Shown: piece by piece, positions 17,179-26,420 of the stretch
Numbering within the stretch: the stretch's first letter is position 1
Layout of the letters: every line of letters begins with the position of its first letter
Source of the DNA: Nitrospiraceae bacterium
GTDB taxonomy: Bacteria > Nitrospirota > Nitrospiria > Nitrospirales > UBA8639
Direction: 5' to 3'
Assembly: GCA_020632595.1 (NCBI GenBank)
Contig: JACKFF010000018.1
Location: 6,256-70,255, forward strand
DNA length: 64,000 bases
Notes under the pieces: generated by a model
What the model saw: the letters and a program-made list of their open reading frames with translations, nothing else
What the model was told of the DNA's origin: nothing
Databases searched by the model: none
Program-made: the position numbers and the translations under genes

Positions 17179-20100
17179 TTACGATTCAGGCTCGCCATTT
17201 CCGCCACCATCGGACAGCAGACTCTCACGTAAGCTTTTCAGTCCGGCGCTCAGCTGTTGACGAATGTTGAGAGGGGCCTGAGTGGCCACCATCGATTCAA
17301 AGAACTTGATGTTTTTGATAATGGAGTCCATTTCTCTGGCCGACCCTCCCCGTCGGTTGGCCTCAAGGTATCCATTGAGAATTTCCTTTTGATCGTTGGC
17401 TGTCAGACGCTGTGCATATAATACCTCGAGCAGTTTGTGATCAGGAGTCAGACTCATACCCCAGAAGGATTGTCCTTTCCCGGTTAATTCCTTTGCATAC
17501 GTTGATAATTCGGCAAGCCCCTCCGCGAGAGGATCAGCTCCTTTTGGCTTTCCGCGTCGCGTTGACCGTCCTTTAGGCTGTCCCCACGAGAGCACAATTT
17601 CAGCCGCGAGCCGGTTTCCCAGGGGATAATACACATCATGTCGCTTGGCATCCTTGCCAATGTTATAGCCCTCCGCATAACAATGCTTCATCTCCAGTAG
17701 GGCTTTCCGTTGCTCCGCCTTCGTGGTGAGAAGCATGGCTTTTCCCTTATAGAGCTTACCTTTGAGAGCATACCGTTCCTGTGTTTGTTGGATCGCGAGA
17801 AGGCCCGCGAGTATATGTTCCGCATCCTCAAAGAGTTCCTTGATTGGAAAATCTTTTTCCAGTGGGTCGAGCTTTTGTGCAGTGGGATCTCCCTGCCTTT
17901 CGAGACGCTGGAGCGCCCATCGGACTTTCAGGTTGGCTAACTGTTCCAGCGACTCCACCGTCGCGTCGGCCGGTTGCAGGATCCTCCCTCGATCATAGTA
18001 TCGAACCGCCTCCGCGAAGAGGCCCAATTCCCCGTAGGCTAACCCCAGTGCCGCACACATGGCCGCAGAATCCGTCCACCCTTGTCCGACACCGGCTACC
18101 AATTCTTGCAATCGGCGTCTTAACCGGTCTGCATCCTTTTGCCCGGCTGTTTTGGCCTCTTGAACCAGGTTGTACAATTCCACTCGCAATTCAACAGGAG
18201 CCACCATCCGGCGTTGTATCCCCATGCTTTTCGCTCCGACGTTTAGCGAAAAATCCGGATCCCCATAACATTGATACGCACCCCAGGTATTGGATCCGCC
18301 CTGGCGAAGGAAAATCTCCTCACGCGCCAGCTGCACGGCATCACCGAAGGTCCGGTTTTGGAACATCTCTTCATAGAATTTCTTGGCGAAGGTTTTAGCG
18401 GCCATGTCGTCCACAGCCCAACCTGCCGCAACCACCGCCCGCACACCCATGCGAATCAGTTGGGTCCCGAGGTTTGAAGCGAGTTGATGAAATGGAATGT
18501 TCGACTGTTCGGCACTGCCTTTGGTTTGTCCCAGATGGCAGCAATTCAAAAATACCAACTCAGGCACATACCGCATTTGATTAATTTCGGTCGGGGTCAA
18601 AAACAGGCCTTCCCCTAAAACCATTCCCGTGACCATCTTGGGTGGCGTTCCAGGGACCTTCTGAGAGTCTGCCGTGCCTTGCTTGGCAGGGTCATCTTCT
18701 ATTGGAAATTCAAAGACACCATGCGCCGCACAATGCACAATGCGATAAGGTTGCTTATACAGGGCAGTCAGAATCGCATCCGGTGTCGCTTCCTCCTCAA
18801 CAAGTTCCACCACATCCCGGTACCCCTGGTGACGAATGAGTTGCGCCACTTCCCTCGCTTCGGCCGCGGCACCCGGCAAGGGAGCAAATTTTCCGGATGG
18901 TTCGTGACTCGTGGGGTCCCCAATGACCAATGCATTGAGAGCAGTCCCATGGAGGACCTTTTCACGGAATTGAGGAACGGCCAGTTGCCGGACCATCCCG
19001 GCCTCCACCGCTAATGGACGGGAGTTAGGATCGTACTGATTGTGCAACAATTCCCAGGGATAGGCGGCAGACTTCTCGTCCAGCACCAACACCATCTTGC
19101 GGCGGTCCGGGGCATATTCCTTCAGCCGATTTGGAATGATGAGTTCAAACAGGGTACTGGATAATTCCAGATCATTCTGTGTGGTGGCCATGGCCCGTTC
19201 CAAAAACCGTTCAATGAGTTTTCGTTGTGCCGGCTGCAAGTAGGTTTCCGCCCGCGCCCGGTTGGTGAGGGCTTCGAATTTCAAGGAGCCGTCCTTTTGG
19301 GTGGCAATGCGCAGTCGTTGCCACCAGCCTTCATCTTCATCAAAGGAGGCCCGGCGGCGCCCCTCAACCCCTTCGATCATCACTTCATCGATTTGGAAAT
19401 GTTCACGAAAATCCCGTGATTGCCCCAGTTCCAGGAGCGATTTCGTGGCTTGAATGGCCCGATCCTGATACAGCTCGAGTATCTCGACCGTCTCAATGGA
19501 GGCCAGGAGATTGTCCTTATTTGGAGTCTCCTCTTCGGATTCAGGTATCGCAGTCGGTTCCAGTCGATCCAACCGCCGATTCGCCTGAAGAACTCCGCGA
19601 AGAAGGGACTGCAAGGAATCCACCAGTGACAATCCTCCCGCACCCGTCCCGATCAGCAACATGGTCAACGGGATTTTCAGTCTTGGACCACACGAACCAT
19701 CCACAGCGGTGACACTTCGGCGTTCCCGCTCAACCTCGATACATTTGAGCGCATAGTTGACGAGCGCATCTGTCATGGTGCTCGTTAACCCGCCAGGGGT
19801 TAATTCCCCGACCATGCCCAATCCCACGACTATTGCCCCTGGATGGGTGCTTCCCGGATGACAATCCCCATCGTTTAACACCACGGCAGAAGTATTCAGT
19901 TTATCCGGATAGAGGCCCAAACACTGTCGTTCACGCAATCGACCATTGAGTTGCCGGTCAAGATAGGCCTCGGCACTGACAATCGTGTCTCCTTCATAAT
20001 GCCCCACCGCCACAGGAGACGATGCGCGGGACAAATTGCCATGGACCATGGTCACCCTAACTTTCCGGGTAGGCGGTGTTTCCTTTTTGACGCGCGCGGA

Positions 20101-22746
20101 GCCCAATGCGGACGCCACGAGATCCTCCTCGCTGGGATACATCTCGAGCCGAACCTCGGGGAGCTCAAAGGGGACAACGGACACCCCCCGACGAACGGGA
20201 GGCACGTGGGACAACTTCGTGGTGGCCCCGGCATTCAATAAATCAAGCAGACCATCAAACGCTTCCGGAGCATTGGCCAGATCACCATGTTCACTGTCCA
20301 CATAATACGTCCGGTGCTTGAGTGCTCCGGGAATGCCGGTATCCCAGGGAACCCGCCCATCCCCAAAGGGGGTCGCATCAATCCGTATTCGCCGCGTGGC
20401 GGGAGCCGAAAGGTCAATGGAGACATCACACGGTGTCGCATCCGCACGCCCCGCGACATAGATCATCCGTTGAGGGTCAATCGGGCTGGCCTGAATGAGT
20501 TGTTGAACCTTGGAGGCTTCAGCCAGTTGCGCGGCATCGGGCACGGGCCATTCGATCCCGGCGGTCTTTGAGGTCGCCACTTTGGCCCCAAATACCCCTC
20601 GTGCCCGATCTCGATCATGCTCCAGGAGTGACTTCCAGGTTTCCGCTTGATAGACATTAAGGGAACCGGTATGCGGGAGAAGCTGCAACACCCCGTCAAA
20701 TCTGGAAATAATTCCCAGTAAGGTCGATTGGGAATTGGTGATATCCAGAAGATCTAACATTCGCACCAGGGGATCACGCCCCATGAGCATTCCCGTGATG
20801 GCATGCGACCCCTCATTGGGAGTGCCCAGCATGATGAAGCGGGCACCGGGATGCCGGCACATGCGATCCCACACCTTTTTCCCCTCCTCCGTCGCAATCA
20901 TAACTCGGACAACCAATCCGCCCATGGAGTGCGCAATGATCCGTACCGGTTGTCCGACAGCTTCCTGTGCCTTGACCGTATCCTCTAAATCTTTGCGAAA
21001 CCGTTCAGCGAGTTCGATCAGCGATTTCCGCCAATCATAGGGAAAGGGTTTGACGGTATGAGAATTGGCCAAATACCTGATGAGGTCCTTGTAGCCACTC
21101 CCGATAGGTTGATCAGCCACCACATTTTTTGCGGTATACTTCAGCTTTTTCAGGCCGCCAAAGGCTAAATCCAACTTATCCAACCAGACCCGGTCTTTTC
21201 CCACCCTGAGTTGACTACCCATGGTGCCGGGTAGGACATAGACAAACGGTTGTGGAGATCCGACGGCGCGTTTGCGGTAATCATCTTCGGTCACTTCGGA
21301 AGGCTCGCGCTCCAGTCGGTGAAAGAGGGGATGGGGCGCGTTCTTGGTGAGGGCCTGCATCAGCCGATTCGCCGTATCCGGATTGCGAAAATATGAGAAA
21401 TGGTTGACATCCTTCCCGGTATCGATCCAATACTGAATCTCTCCCGTCCGCTCCGCCCCGCCGAACATCGCCGGTGTATTCACGACCAAATCATGATCTT
21501 CACGATAGAATAAATCCGTCACGAATGTTTTGAGACGCCCCAGCACCCCTTCCCCGGCCACATCTCCGCCTAAAACATGCAGATCCGCCATCGACCGGAC
21601 TCCCGGTCGATTGAGAAGGCGAACCAATGGCGAATCCGGCATCTGCGCCTCCAACCCTGGCAACTCTTCCGGCTTTGTCCGGTTTTTCACCACACCCAGC
21701 AGGAACGCAGAGAATCCCTCAACCACCGGATTGCCCTTCAGTCCCGGGATCGCCTCAACCACGTTCAGGATAATCGAGAGATATCGATCCAACCGGCCAC
21801 TCGCCAGGGTGGTGCCGCGGGCTGGACAGCCCACCCGCACAAATCGCTCAATGACGAATTGCCGTTGTTGGAGCAGGTGGCCGAGTTGCTCCAACTGCTT
21901 TAGATCGTCCTTCCGATCCGGTTGGGAAAAGGCCTGGAGATCATCCGCGTCAAAGGGGAATCGGCCCTCCATCATGCTGCGACACAGCAATTCCCCGACA
22001 AGCCCCCCACGGGAATGTGAGACCAGGTGCAGACGAGCCCCTTTGGGAAAATACCCGGCAAGTTCCAAGGCGTTTTGGACGGGATTGTGAGAAAGGGTGC
22101 GATGTTGAAAGGCCAGCACGCGTTTGGGGTAATGCATCAGAAGTTGCGCCATAAGCGGATTGGCCCCGTCTTCCCATAATCCACCGAAACTGCCCTCGGT
22201 CGACGAGGCTGTTCCGTGAATGAAGACCAGCCACGGGGTATCCGTCCTTTCCTTTTCCAGGGATTTGATCCGGGTGTAATCAGACGACTCTTTTCCTTCC
22301 CACCGATAGAGACCCGGACCCGGCTTCAACACACCCTCGACCTTATCCTTAATCAGGTCCGTGGTCGCGCCCACGGGGTCCAGGCCAAAAACTTTGAAAC
22401 CTTTTATCACCCAATTCCCGACGATGCCCCGACTGGCGGCCCCAATAGGCAACATACCGGGCAGTTCAACCACGTCACCCGCAGGCCCACGGCTGGGTGT
22501 CAATCCAAAATCCTTCTCCAGATCATCCGCACGCACCCACAATTTCATCCCCTGATCCAATTCCAGTTGAATGAGATCGTCTGAACTCAGATCATCAATT
22601 TCCAGAGGTGATTGGCCCGCGCGAGCCCGTTGGACCCTGGCACTATGCTTAAGGGTAACCAGGTCATTCAGATTGGCAGGAAAATCGGGAATGGTGGATT
22701 TCCCGTCGAGCGGCTCACGCTGTCCATGAACGATAAGACGTTTCAT
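17179..22746 (-). CDS. Giant CHAT caspase-like protein with two alpha/beta-hydrolase domains
   Basis: 1855 residues, no signal peptide, GAGGAA before the ATG. Domains in order: an N-terminal region with a Gly-rich segment; a first alpha/beta hydrolase (about 165-350) with FIHGTAS and nucleophile Ser245 in LVSHSRGGLVG; a second lipase/LCAT-like hydrolase (about 495-850) with PGTMGSQLRVG, PFPYDWRKSL and Ser607 in IIAHSMGGLVVR; a middle region; a CHAT domain (about 1270-1530) with His1342 in HCAAHGVFEF and Cys1403 in FLNCCHLGQT, the caspase-like dyad; then a TPR-like helical tail (YGELGLFAEAVRYYDRGRIL). It may be a lipase-protease effector in a cell-death or defence system. Such a combination is unusual. 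Confidence 0.88.
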   Translation of the reverse strand: MKRLIVHGQREPLDGKSTIPDFPANLNDLVTLKHSARVQRARAGQSPLEIDDLSSDDLIQLELDQGMKLWVRADDLEKDFGLTPSRGPAGDVVELPGMLPIGAASRGIVGNWVIKGFKVFGLDPVGATTDLIKDKVEGVLKPGPGLYRWEGKESSDYTRIKSLEKERTDTPWLVFIHGTASSTEGSFGGLWEDGANPLMAQLLMHYPKRVLAFQHRTLSHNPVQNALELAGYFPKGARLHLVSHSRGGLVGELLCRSMMEGRFPFDADDLQAFSQPDRKDDLKQLEQLGHLLQQRQFVIERFVRVGCPARGTTLASGRLDRYLSIILNVVEAIPGLKGNPVVEGFSAFLLGVVKNRTKPEELPGLEAQMPDSPLVRLLNRPGVRSMADLHVLGGDVAGEGVLGRLKTFVTDLFYREDHDLVVNTPAMFGGAERTGEIQYWIDTGKDVNHFSYFRNPDTANRLMQALTKNAPHPLFHRLEREPSEVTEDDYRKRAVGSPQPFVYVLPGTMGSQLRVGKDRVWLDKLDLAFGGLKKLKYTAKNVVADQPIGSGYKDLIRYLANSHTVKPFPYDWRKSLIELAERFRKDLEDTVKAQEAVGQPVRIIAHSMGGLVVRVMIATEEGKKVWDRMCRHPGARFIMLGTPNEGSHAITGMLMGRDPLVRMLDLLDITNSQSTLLGIISRFDGVLQLLPHTGSLNVYQAETWKSLLEHDRDRARGVFGAKVATSKTAGIEWPVPDAAQLAEASKVQQLIQASPIDPQRMIYVAGRADATPCDVSIDLSAPATRRIRIDATPFGDGRVPWDTGIPGALKHRTYYVDSEHGDLANAPEAFDGLLDLLNAGATTKLSHVPPVRRGVSVVPFELPEVRLEMYPSEEDLVASALGSARVKKETPPTRKVRVTMVHGNLSRASSPVAVGHYEGDTIVSAEAYLDRQLNGRLRERQCLGLYPDKLNTSAVVLNDGDCHPGSTHPGAIVVGLGMVGELTPGGLTSTMTDALVNYALKCIEVERERRSVTAVDGSCGPRLKIPLTMLLIGTGAGGLSLVDSLQSLLRGVLQANRRLDRLEPTAIPESEEETPNKDNLLASIETVEILELYQDRAIQATKSLLELGQSRDFREHFQIDEVMIEGVEGRRRASFDEDEGWWQRLRIATQKDGSLKFEALTNRARAETYLQPAQRKLIERFLERAMATTQNDLELSSTLFELIIPNRLKEYAPDRRKMVLVLDEKSAAYPWELLHNQYDPNSRPLAVEAGMVRQLAVPQFREKVLHGTALNALVIGDPTSHEPSGKFAPLPGAAAEAREVAQLIRHQGYRDVVELVEEEATPDAILTALYKQPYRIVHCAAHGVFEFPIEDDPAKQGTADSQKVPGTPPKMVTGMVLGEGLFLTPTEINQMRYVPELVFLNCCHLGQTKGSAEQSNIPFHQLASNLGTQLIRMGVRAVVAAGWAVDDMAAKTFAKKFYEEMFQNRTFGDAVQLAREEIFLRQGGSNTWGAYQCYGDPDFSLNVGAKSMGIQRRMVAPVELRVELYNLVQEAKTAGQKDADRLRRRLQELVAGVGQGWTDSAAMCAALGLAYGELGLFAEAVRYYDRGRILQPADATVESLEQLANLKVRWALQRLERQGDPTAQKLDPLEKDFPIKELFEDAEHILAGLLAIQQTQERYALKGKLYKGKAMLLTTKAEQRKALLEMKHCYAEGYNIGKDAKRHDVYYPLGNRLAAEIVLSWGQPKGRSTRRGKPKGADPLAEGLAELSTYAKELTGKGQSFWGMSLTPDHKLLEVLYAQRLTANDQKEILNGYLEANRRGGSAREMDSIIKNIKFFESMVATQAPLNIRQQLSAGLKSLRESLLSDGGGNGEPES

Positions 22747-23184
22747 TGTTTATTCCTCACATGATGTTGTTGGCATGGCCATCCATGTTTCCCGTCGAAA
22801 CTAGCAGTTCACGATATATGCCGAGGATCATCAATATGCGTTCCATTCGTTTGCCCATCAAAGTAAGGCGGAATGCCATTACAGCAAATCCGTCGAAAAA
22901 TTCCTACCCATCGGCCTGTACCGCCGGTGAAACACGGTTGAACGTATCCCCGATAGACATCCCGCCGTGACGTCTCTATCTGAGATCGGTTGGTCCCTGT
23001 TCAGCGAGGGGGTAGGATTTTCTCTTGTCGCGACGCATCGGTGGGACGTTGGCTTCGGTTGCTAGAGGAGCGTCGATGATGGGGGGCTTTGGAATGGATT
23101 CCGGCTCATGAGGCACCCGGATTGATCGGAGGAATTTTGGTTGGGAATGGCTTCTGACCCGTCACCAACAATTTCCACGACAAC
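22747..23184. other. Intergenic region with degenerate palindromic repeats
   Basis: 438 bases between the CHAT gene start and the broken toxin gene. It contains the CHAT promoter and leader (unassigned) and the degenerate A/B repeats at 22955-23050. No supported gene. Confidence 0.55.
22955..23050. repeat. Degenerate A-B palindromic repeats (locus 2)
   Basis: A-type unit at 22955-22975 (AGACATCCC, loop GCC, GTGACGTCT; decayed arms) followed at about 23031-23050 by a decayed B-type unit (CGACGCATC, loop GGT, GGGACGTTG). The order and the connecting word TTCTCTTGT/CTCTTGT resemble the intact copies at 14050 and 59042. Confidence 0.65.
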
Positions 23185-23571
23185 TTACCAGGCGGTTTTA
23201 TCGGGGTATTGGCGAATGGTCTCGTCTTTGGTGAGCAGGATGAGTTTTTCTGAAATCGCCTGGCAGATTAATACACGATCAAAGGGATCGCGATGAATCC
23301 ATGGGAGGTTGACGTGAGGCTCACAATGCCGTTCATAGATCGGCAGATCGACAATTCGATTGATCTTTTTTTCTTGTTCTAACAAGCCTTGCCACCCTTT
23401 TTGAAGCTTGAGTTTTCCTAACGAAAGCTTGACGGTGAGTTCCCAATCACTGGCCGCACTCCAAAATAATTCGTATTTTCCATTCTTTAAAATTTGTTTC
23501 GCTCATTGGCTTAATTCATCAGAGTCTTCCAAAAACCAGAGCATGACATGCGTATCGAACAGGTACTTCAT
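23185..23571 (-). pseudogene. VapC-type PIN-domain toxin interrupted by one stop codon
   Basis: From the ATG at 23569-23571 the frame reads MKYLFDTHVMLWFLEDSDELSQ, then TGA at 23503-23505, then continues without any other stop through AKQILKNGKYELFWSAASDW, LSLGKLKLQKGW and HRDPFDRVLICQA to a normal end (128 codons). This is a complete PIN-domain ribonuclease with its acidic residues (D6 in FDTH, E near the middle, D in DPFDR) split by a single nonsense change. A truncated 66-residue piece downstream could be made but would lack the first active-site Asp. The ATG overlaps the antitoxin stop as ATGA, a typical toxin-antitoxin arrangement. Confidence 0.85.
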
Positions 23572-23798
23572 CCCGGAGCATCAGGGAATTCTTCGAGCGA
23601 CTCATCAAAATCGCTTGAAATATATTTCACAATACCTTTGGCTCCACTGAACGTCCGTGTTTTTTGAGCCTCTGGAATAGGCACTATTCTTGCCACTGGC
23701 TTCTTCCCCTTGGCCACAATAATTTCCTCCCCGGCTAAGGCTCGTTGAATCAGCTTCGAAAAATGCGTCTTGGCTTGATGAATGGTGATAATGACCAT
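23568..23798 (-). CDS. Phd/YefM-type antitoxin
   Basis: 76 residues: MVIITIHQAKTHFSKLIQRA followed by LAGEEIIVAKGKKPVARIVPI, the characteristic Phd/YefM DNA-binding fold. The C-terminal acidic tail (SSDFDESLEEFPDAPG) should be the toxin-neutralising part. It overlaps the VapC-type toxin gene by four bases. Such antitoxins bind the toxin and repress their own promoter. Since the toxin has a stop codon, the antitoxin may be a leftover or may protect against related toxins elsewhere. Confidence 0.88.
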   Translation of the reverse strand: MVIITIHQAKTHFSKLIQRALAGEEIIVAKGKKPVARIVPIPEAQKTRTFSGAKGIVKYISSDFDESLEEFPDAPG

Positions 23799-23876
23799 AA
23801 TCCTTATTCCTAAATGGACTTACTCATTTAGTCAAGTTCACTGCTACCCTTTGTTTTCGTGACACACAGCCCGCAT

Positions 23877-23897
23877 AGACGTCCCACGGGGACGTCT
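23877..23897. repeat. A-type palindrome downstream of the efflux operon (locus 3)
   Basis: AGACGTCCC, loop ACG, GGGACGTCT: perfect nine-base arms. It lies seven bases beyond the stop of the TolC-type gene, where it could act as a 3' hairpin protecting or ending the transcript. It belongs to the same family as the units at 14050 and 59042. Confidence 0.8.
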
Positions 23898-23904
23898 CTG
23901 GCGG

Positions 23905-25386
23905 TCAGGGATTCTCTTGGATGACTTGAGCCAGGTGTTCCTCCTCCCAACCGCCACCCACGGCTTTGAACAGATCCACCATCGCCGTAAGGCGTGCGCG
24001 TTCGGTTTGGACCACTCCCAATTCTGCATCGAGCACGATGCGCTGAGCATCGATGACGTCGATATAGCTGACCAATCCCTTGCGATACCGGATATCCGCG
24101 AGTTCCAGCGATTCCCGCGCGGCGGCAACCTGTTGGCGTTGATTCGCCAGTTGTTCTTTTCGCGTTTGCAGGGCAACCAGCACATCAGCCACTTCCCTAA
24201 ACGCATTCAGTATGGTTTGATGATAGTCCTCCAACATTTGCTGATACCGGTTTTCCGCCACCTCTAATCTGGCCAAATTGGTATAGCCTTCAAAGATCGG
24301 AAGGGTAACCGAGGGACCGATCGCCATGTTGCGACTGCCCCATTTGAACCATTGATCGAATTCGCTGGTGACAAACCCTCCCGTTCCCGTGATAGACAGA
24401 CTCGGGAAAAAGTATGCTCGCGCTTCCCCGATGCGCGCATTGGCGGCTTTTAAGGTTTCTTCTTTTTCCAAAATATCCGGGCGCCGTTGCAACAGATCTG
24501 AAGGCAGACCAACAGGGATCGTGGGTTGCGCCATCACGGACCGAAGGGGTTTGGCGGAGACCACCAGCGTACCGGGATTGGCTCCGGTCAACACTTCGAG
24601 TTGATGCAGTTGTACAGCCCGTTGACGCCGAAACTCGGGAATTTGCGAGGCCGTTTGCGCCACAAGAGTTTCCTCACGTTTCACATCCAGGTCGGACACC
24701 AGACCGGCCTGCGCACGGCTCCGGATGATCGACAGGGAGTCTTGTTGAAGGGCCAGGTTCCGCTCCGCAATTTCCAGTTGTTCGTCGAGTTCACGAAGCC
24801 GGAAATAGGATTCTCCCACCTCACCGACCAGGCTCAACAACAGGCCGCGGCGATTCATTTCGCTCCCCAACGCTTCTGCGGTAAAAGCCTCTTTCCCGCG
24901 TCGAATGCGACCCCATAAATCCAGTTCCCATCGAAGATCGATGTCCGCACGCCAAATATCAAAATTGGCTCCCGGTGGCGCGAACCCTTCAGGCGCCCCT
25001 CCTGTGGGACCGACCAAAATACTTTCCGATCGACGAATTCGGCTATACGATCCATCCAGAGACACATTGGGATAAAGCCCGGCTCCTGATCCATAGGCAA
25101 TCGCGCGCGCTTCCAGCACCCGAAACGCCGCTTGTCGGAGATCATGGTTACGATCCAAGGCCTGTTCAATCAAGCCGTTTAATTCATCGCTGCCAAACAT
25201 TCGCCACCACTCCGCCTCCGGCACCTGTCCTACCGTAATGGGAAGCGGAGAGGATGAGCCTCCCAAGGTCATCCTGTTCCAGTCTTCCGGCACATTGAGG
25301 ACCGGCTGCTGATAGTCCGGCCCCACCAGGCATCCCGGCAGACAAAGGATCAGGAACATCAGGACTACGGATCTCATTCCGATCAT
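23905..25386 (-). CDS. Outer-membrane efflux lipoprotein (TolC/NodT family)
   Basis: 493 residues from the ATG at 25384-25386, preceded by GAGGG; a GTG at 25416 overlapping the upstream gene is possible. The lipobox LPGC follows a hydrophobic leader, then GPDYQQP, the normal start of NodT/OprM-type channels. Two repeats of the long-helix efflux fold are seen (ALDRNHDLRQAAFRVLEARA near residue 80 and ARIGEARAYFFPSLSITGTGGF later), with the expected LLQRRPDILEKEETLKAANARIGEAR. It should form the outer-membrane trimer for the ABC pump encoded upstream. Last gene of the operon. Confidence 0.93.
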   Translation of the reverse strand: MIGMRSVVLMFLILCLPGCLVGPDYQQPVLNVPEDWNRMTLGGSSSPLPITVGQVPEAEWWRMFGSDELNGLIEQALDRNHDLRQAAFRVLEARAIAYGSGAGLYPNVSLDGSYSRIRRSESILVGPTGGAPEGFAPPGANFDIWRADIDLRWELDLWGRIRRGKEAFTAEALGSEMNRRGLLLSLVGEVGESYFRLRELDEQLEIAERNLALQQDSLSIIRSRAQAGLVSDLDVKREETLVAQTASQIPEFRRQRAVQLHQLEVLTGANPGTLVVSAKPLRSVMAQPTIPVGLPSDLLQRRPDILEKEETLKAANARIGEARAYFFPSLSITGTGGFVTSEFDQWFKWGSRNMAIGPSVTLPIFEGYTNLARLEVAENRYQQMLEDYHQTILNAFREVADVLVALQTRKEQLANQRQQVAAARESLELADIRYRKGLVSYIDVIDAQRIVLDAELGVVQTERARLTAMVDLFKAVGGGWEEEHLAQVIQENP

Positions 25387-25412
25387 GCGTTTTCCCTCAG
25401 TGAATCTCACCC

Positions 25413-26420
25413 TCACTTCGACAAAGGGGGAGAGGAGTCAGATTGCCCGGCCGCCTTCTCAGAGCGGGTCTGGTCCTTCCTTGAGACCTGGTCGGCCGGG
25501 CGCTCGATATAGACATCAACTTGCTGGCCCACATAGACCGGGAAAGAAGGACGTTCAAACCGATAAATGACCTGAAGCACCCGCGTATCGACGCGCTCAC
25601 GATTGTCTCCAGTGAGGGATCGTTTGGGCACAATGTAGGGTTCAATGCGATCAAAGGTAAGAGGTATAGCCTGATCCGTATACCCTTTAAGGTAGGCCAC
25701 CGCTGGACTCCCCGGTACCACCAGCGGGGCGTTGACCTCATCGATATCAGCCCGCACCTGTAAGGTTTCCGTATCCCCTAGTATGATGAGCGGCTCGATG
25801 GCATTCACCGTGGCATATTCCCCGGCTCGAATGTTGACCTGAAGAATCGTCGCCGCACGCGGTGCCCGAACGGTGAGACGGTTGACCATCGCTTGCACCT
25901 CATCCCGTTCGGTTTTGGCCAAATGAAAATCAGCCCTTGCCCGAATCAACGCCCGCTTGGCACCTTCCGCTTCATGCCATTTCCGCTTCACATCATCTTC
26001 ACTGACCGCCCGACGATCCGTGACCGACTGAAGCCGCTTCAATTGGTCCTGGACATCCCGAAGCCTGATTTCCTGCTCGGCGATCCGCGCCGCTGCAGAC
26101 GGGAGCGAATCGGTCCTGGTTTGCAATTGTGCCCGCAACTCCCGATCATCCAACTGAAACAACGGATCTCCCTGCTCAACATGATCCGCCACCGTGACAT
26201 ACACCTTCGTCACCAGACCGGAGACCGGAGGCGCGATCCTGACGTTTTCGTTCACAGCCTCAATAATGCCTGCTGCGGCCACCGTGACCGGATACGGATT
26301 CTGAGGAGGAGCTTCCATCGGTGGAGGCGGAGCCACTTTCTTATTCGCGCCCCACAACGTCGCCATCGTCAATATGATCCCCCCCACCGCGATCCAAAAA
26401 CTCAAACGCCGCAGTACCAT
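25413..26420 (-). CDS. HlyD-type membrane fusion protein of an ABC exporter
   Basis: 335 residues with one N-terminal membrane helix (FWIAVGGIILTMATLWG). Lipoyl halves flank a coiled coil: RIAPPVSGLVTKVYVTVADHV, GDPLFQLDDRELRAQL, and RAPRAATILQVNIRAGEYAT. The C-terminal part (IDEVNAPLVVPGSPAVAYLKG, YVGQQVDVYIERP) is the beta-barrel domain. It bridges the FtsX-like permease and the TolC-type channel. The start ATG directly follows the stop of the ATPase gene, and its stop overlaps the TolC leader. Resembles the DevB group. Confidence 0.92.
   Translation of the reverse strand: MVLRRLSFWIAVGGIILTMATLWGANKKVAPPPPMEAPPQNPYPVTVAAAGIIEAVNENVRIAPPVSGLVTKVYVTVADHVEQGDPLFQLDDRELRAQLQTRTDSLPSAAARIAEQEIRLRDVQDQLKRLQSVTDRRAVSEDDVKRKWHEAEGAKRALIRARADFHLAKTERDEVQAMVNRLTVRAPRAATILQVNIRAGEYATVNAIEPLIILGDTETLQVRADIDEVNAPLVVPGSPAVAYLKGYTDQAIPLTFDRIEPYIVPKRSLTGDNRERVDTRVLQVIYRFERPSFPVYVGQQVDVYIERPADQVSRKDQTRSEKAAGQSDSSPPLSK

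Noticed and set aside
23503..23505. Selenocysteine at the TGA in the VapC-type gene
   Set aside because: The codon falls in a helix region with no redox role in PIN domains and no selenocysteine insertion hairpin is visible after it; a nonsense change is simpler.
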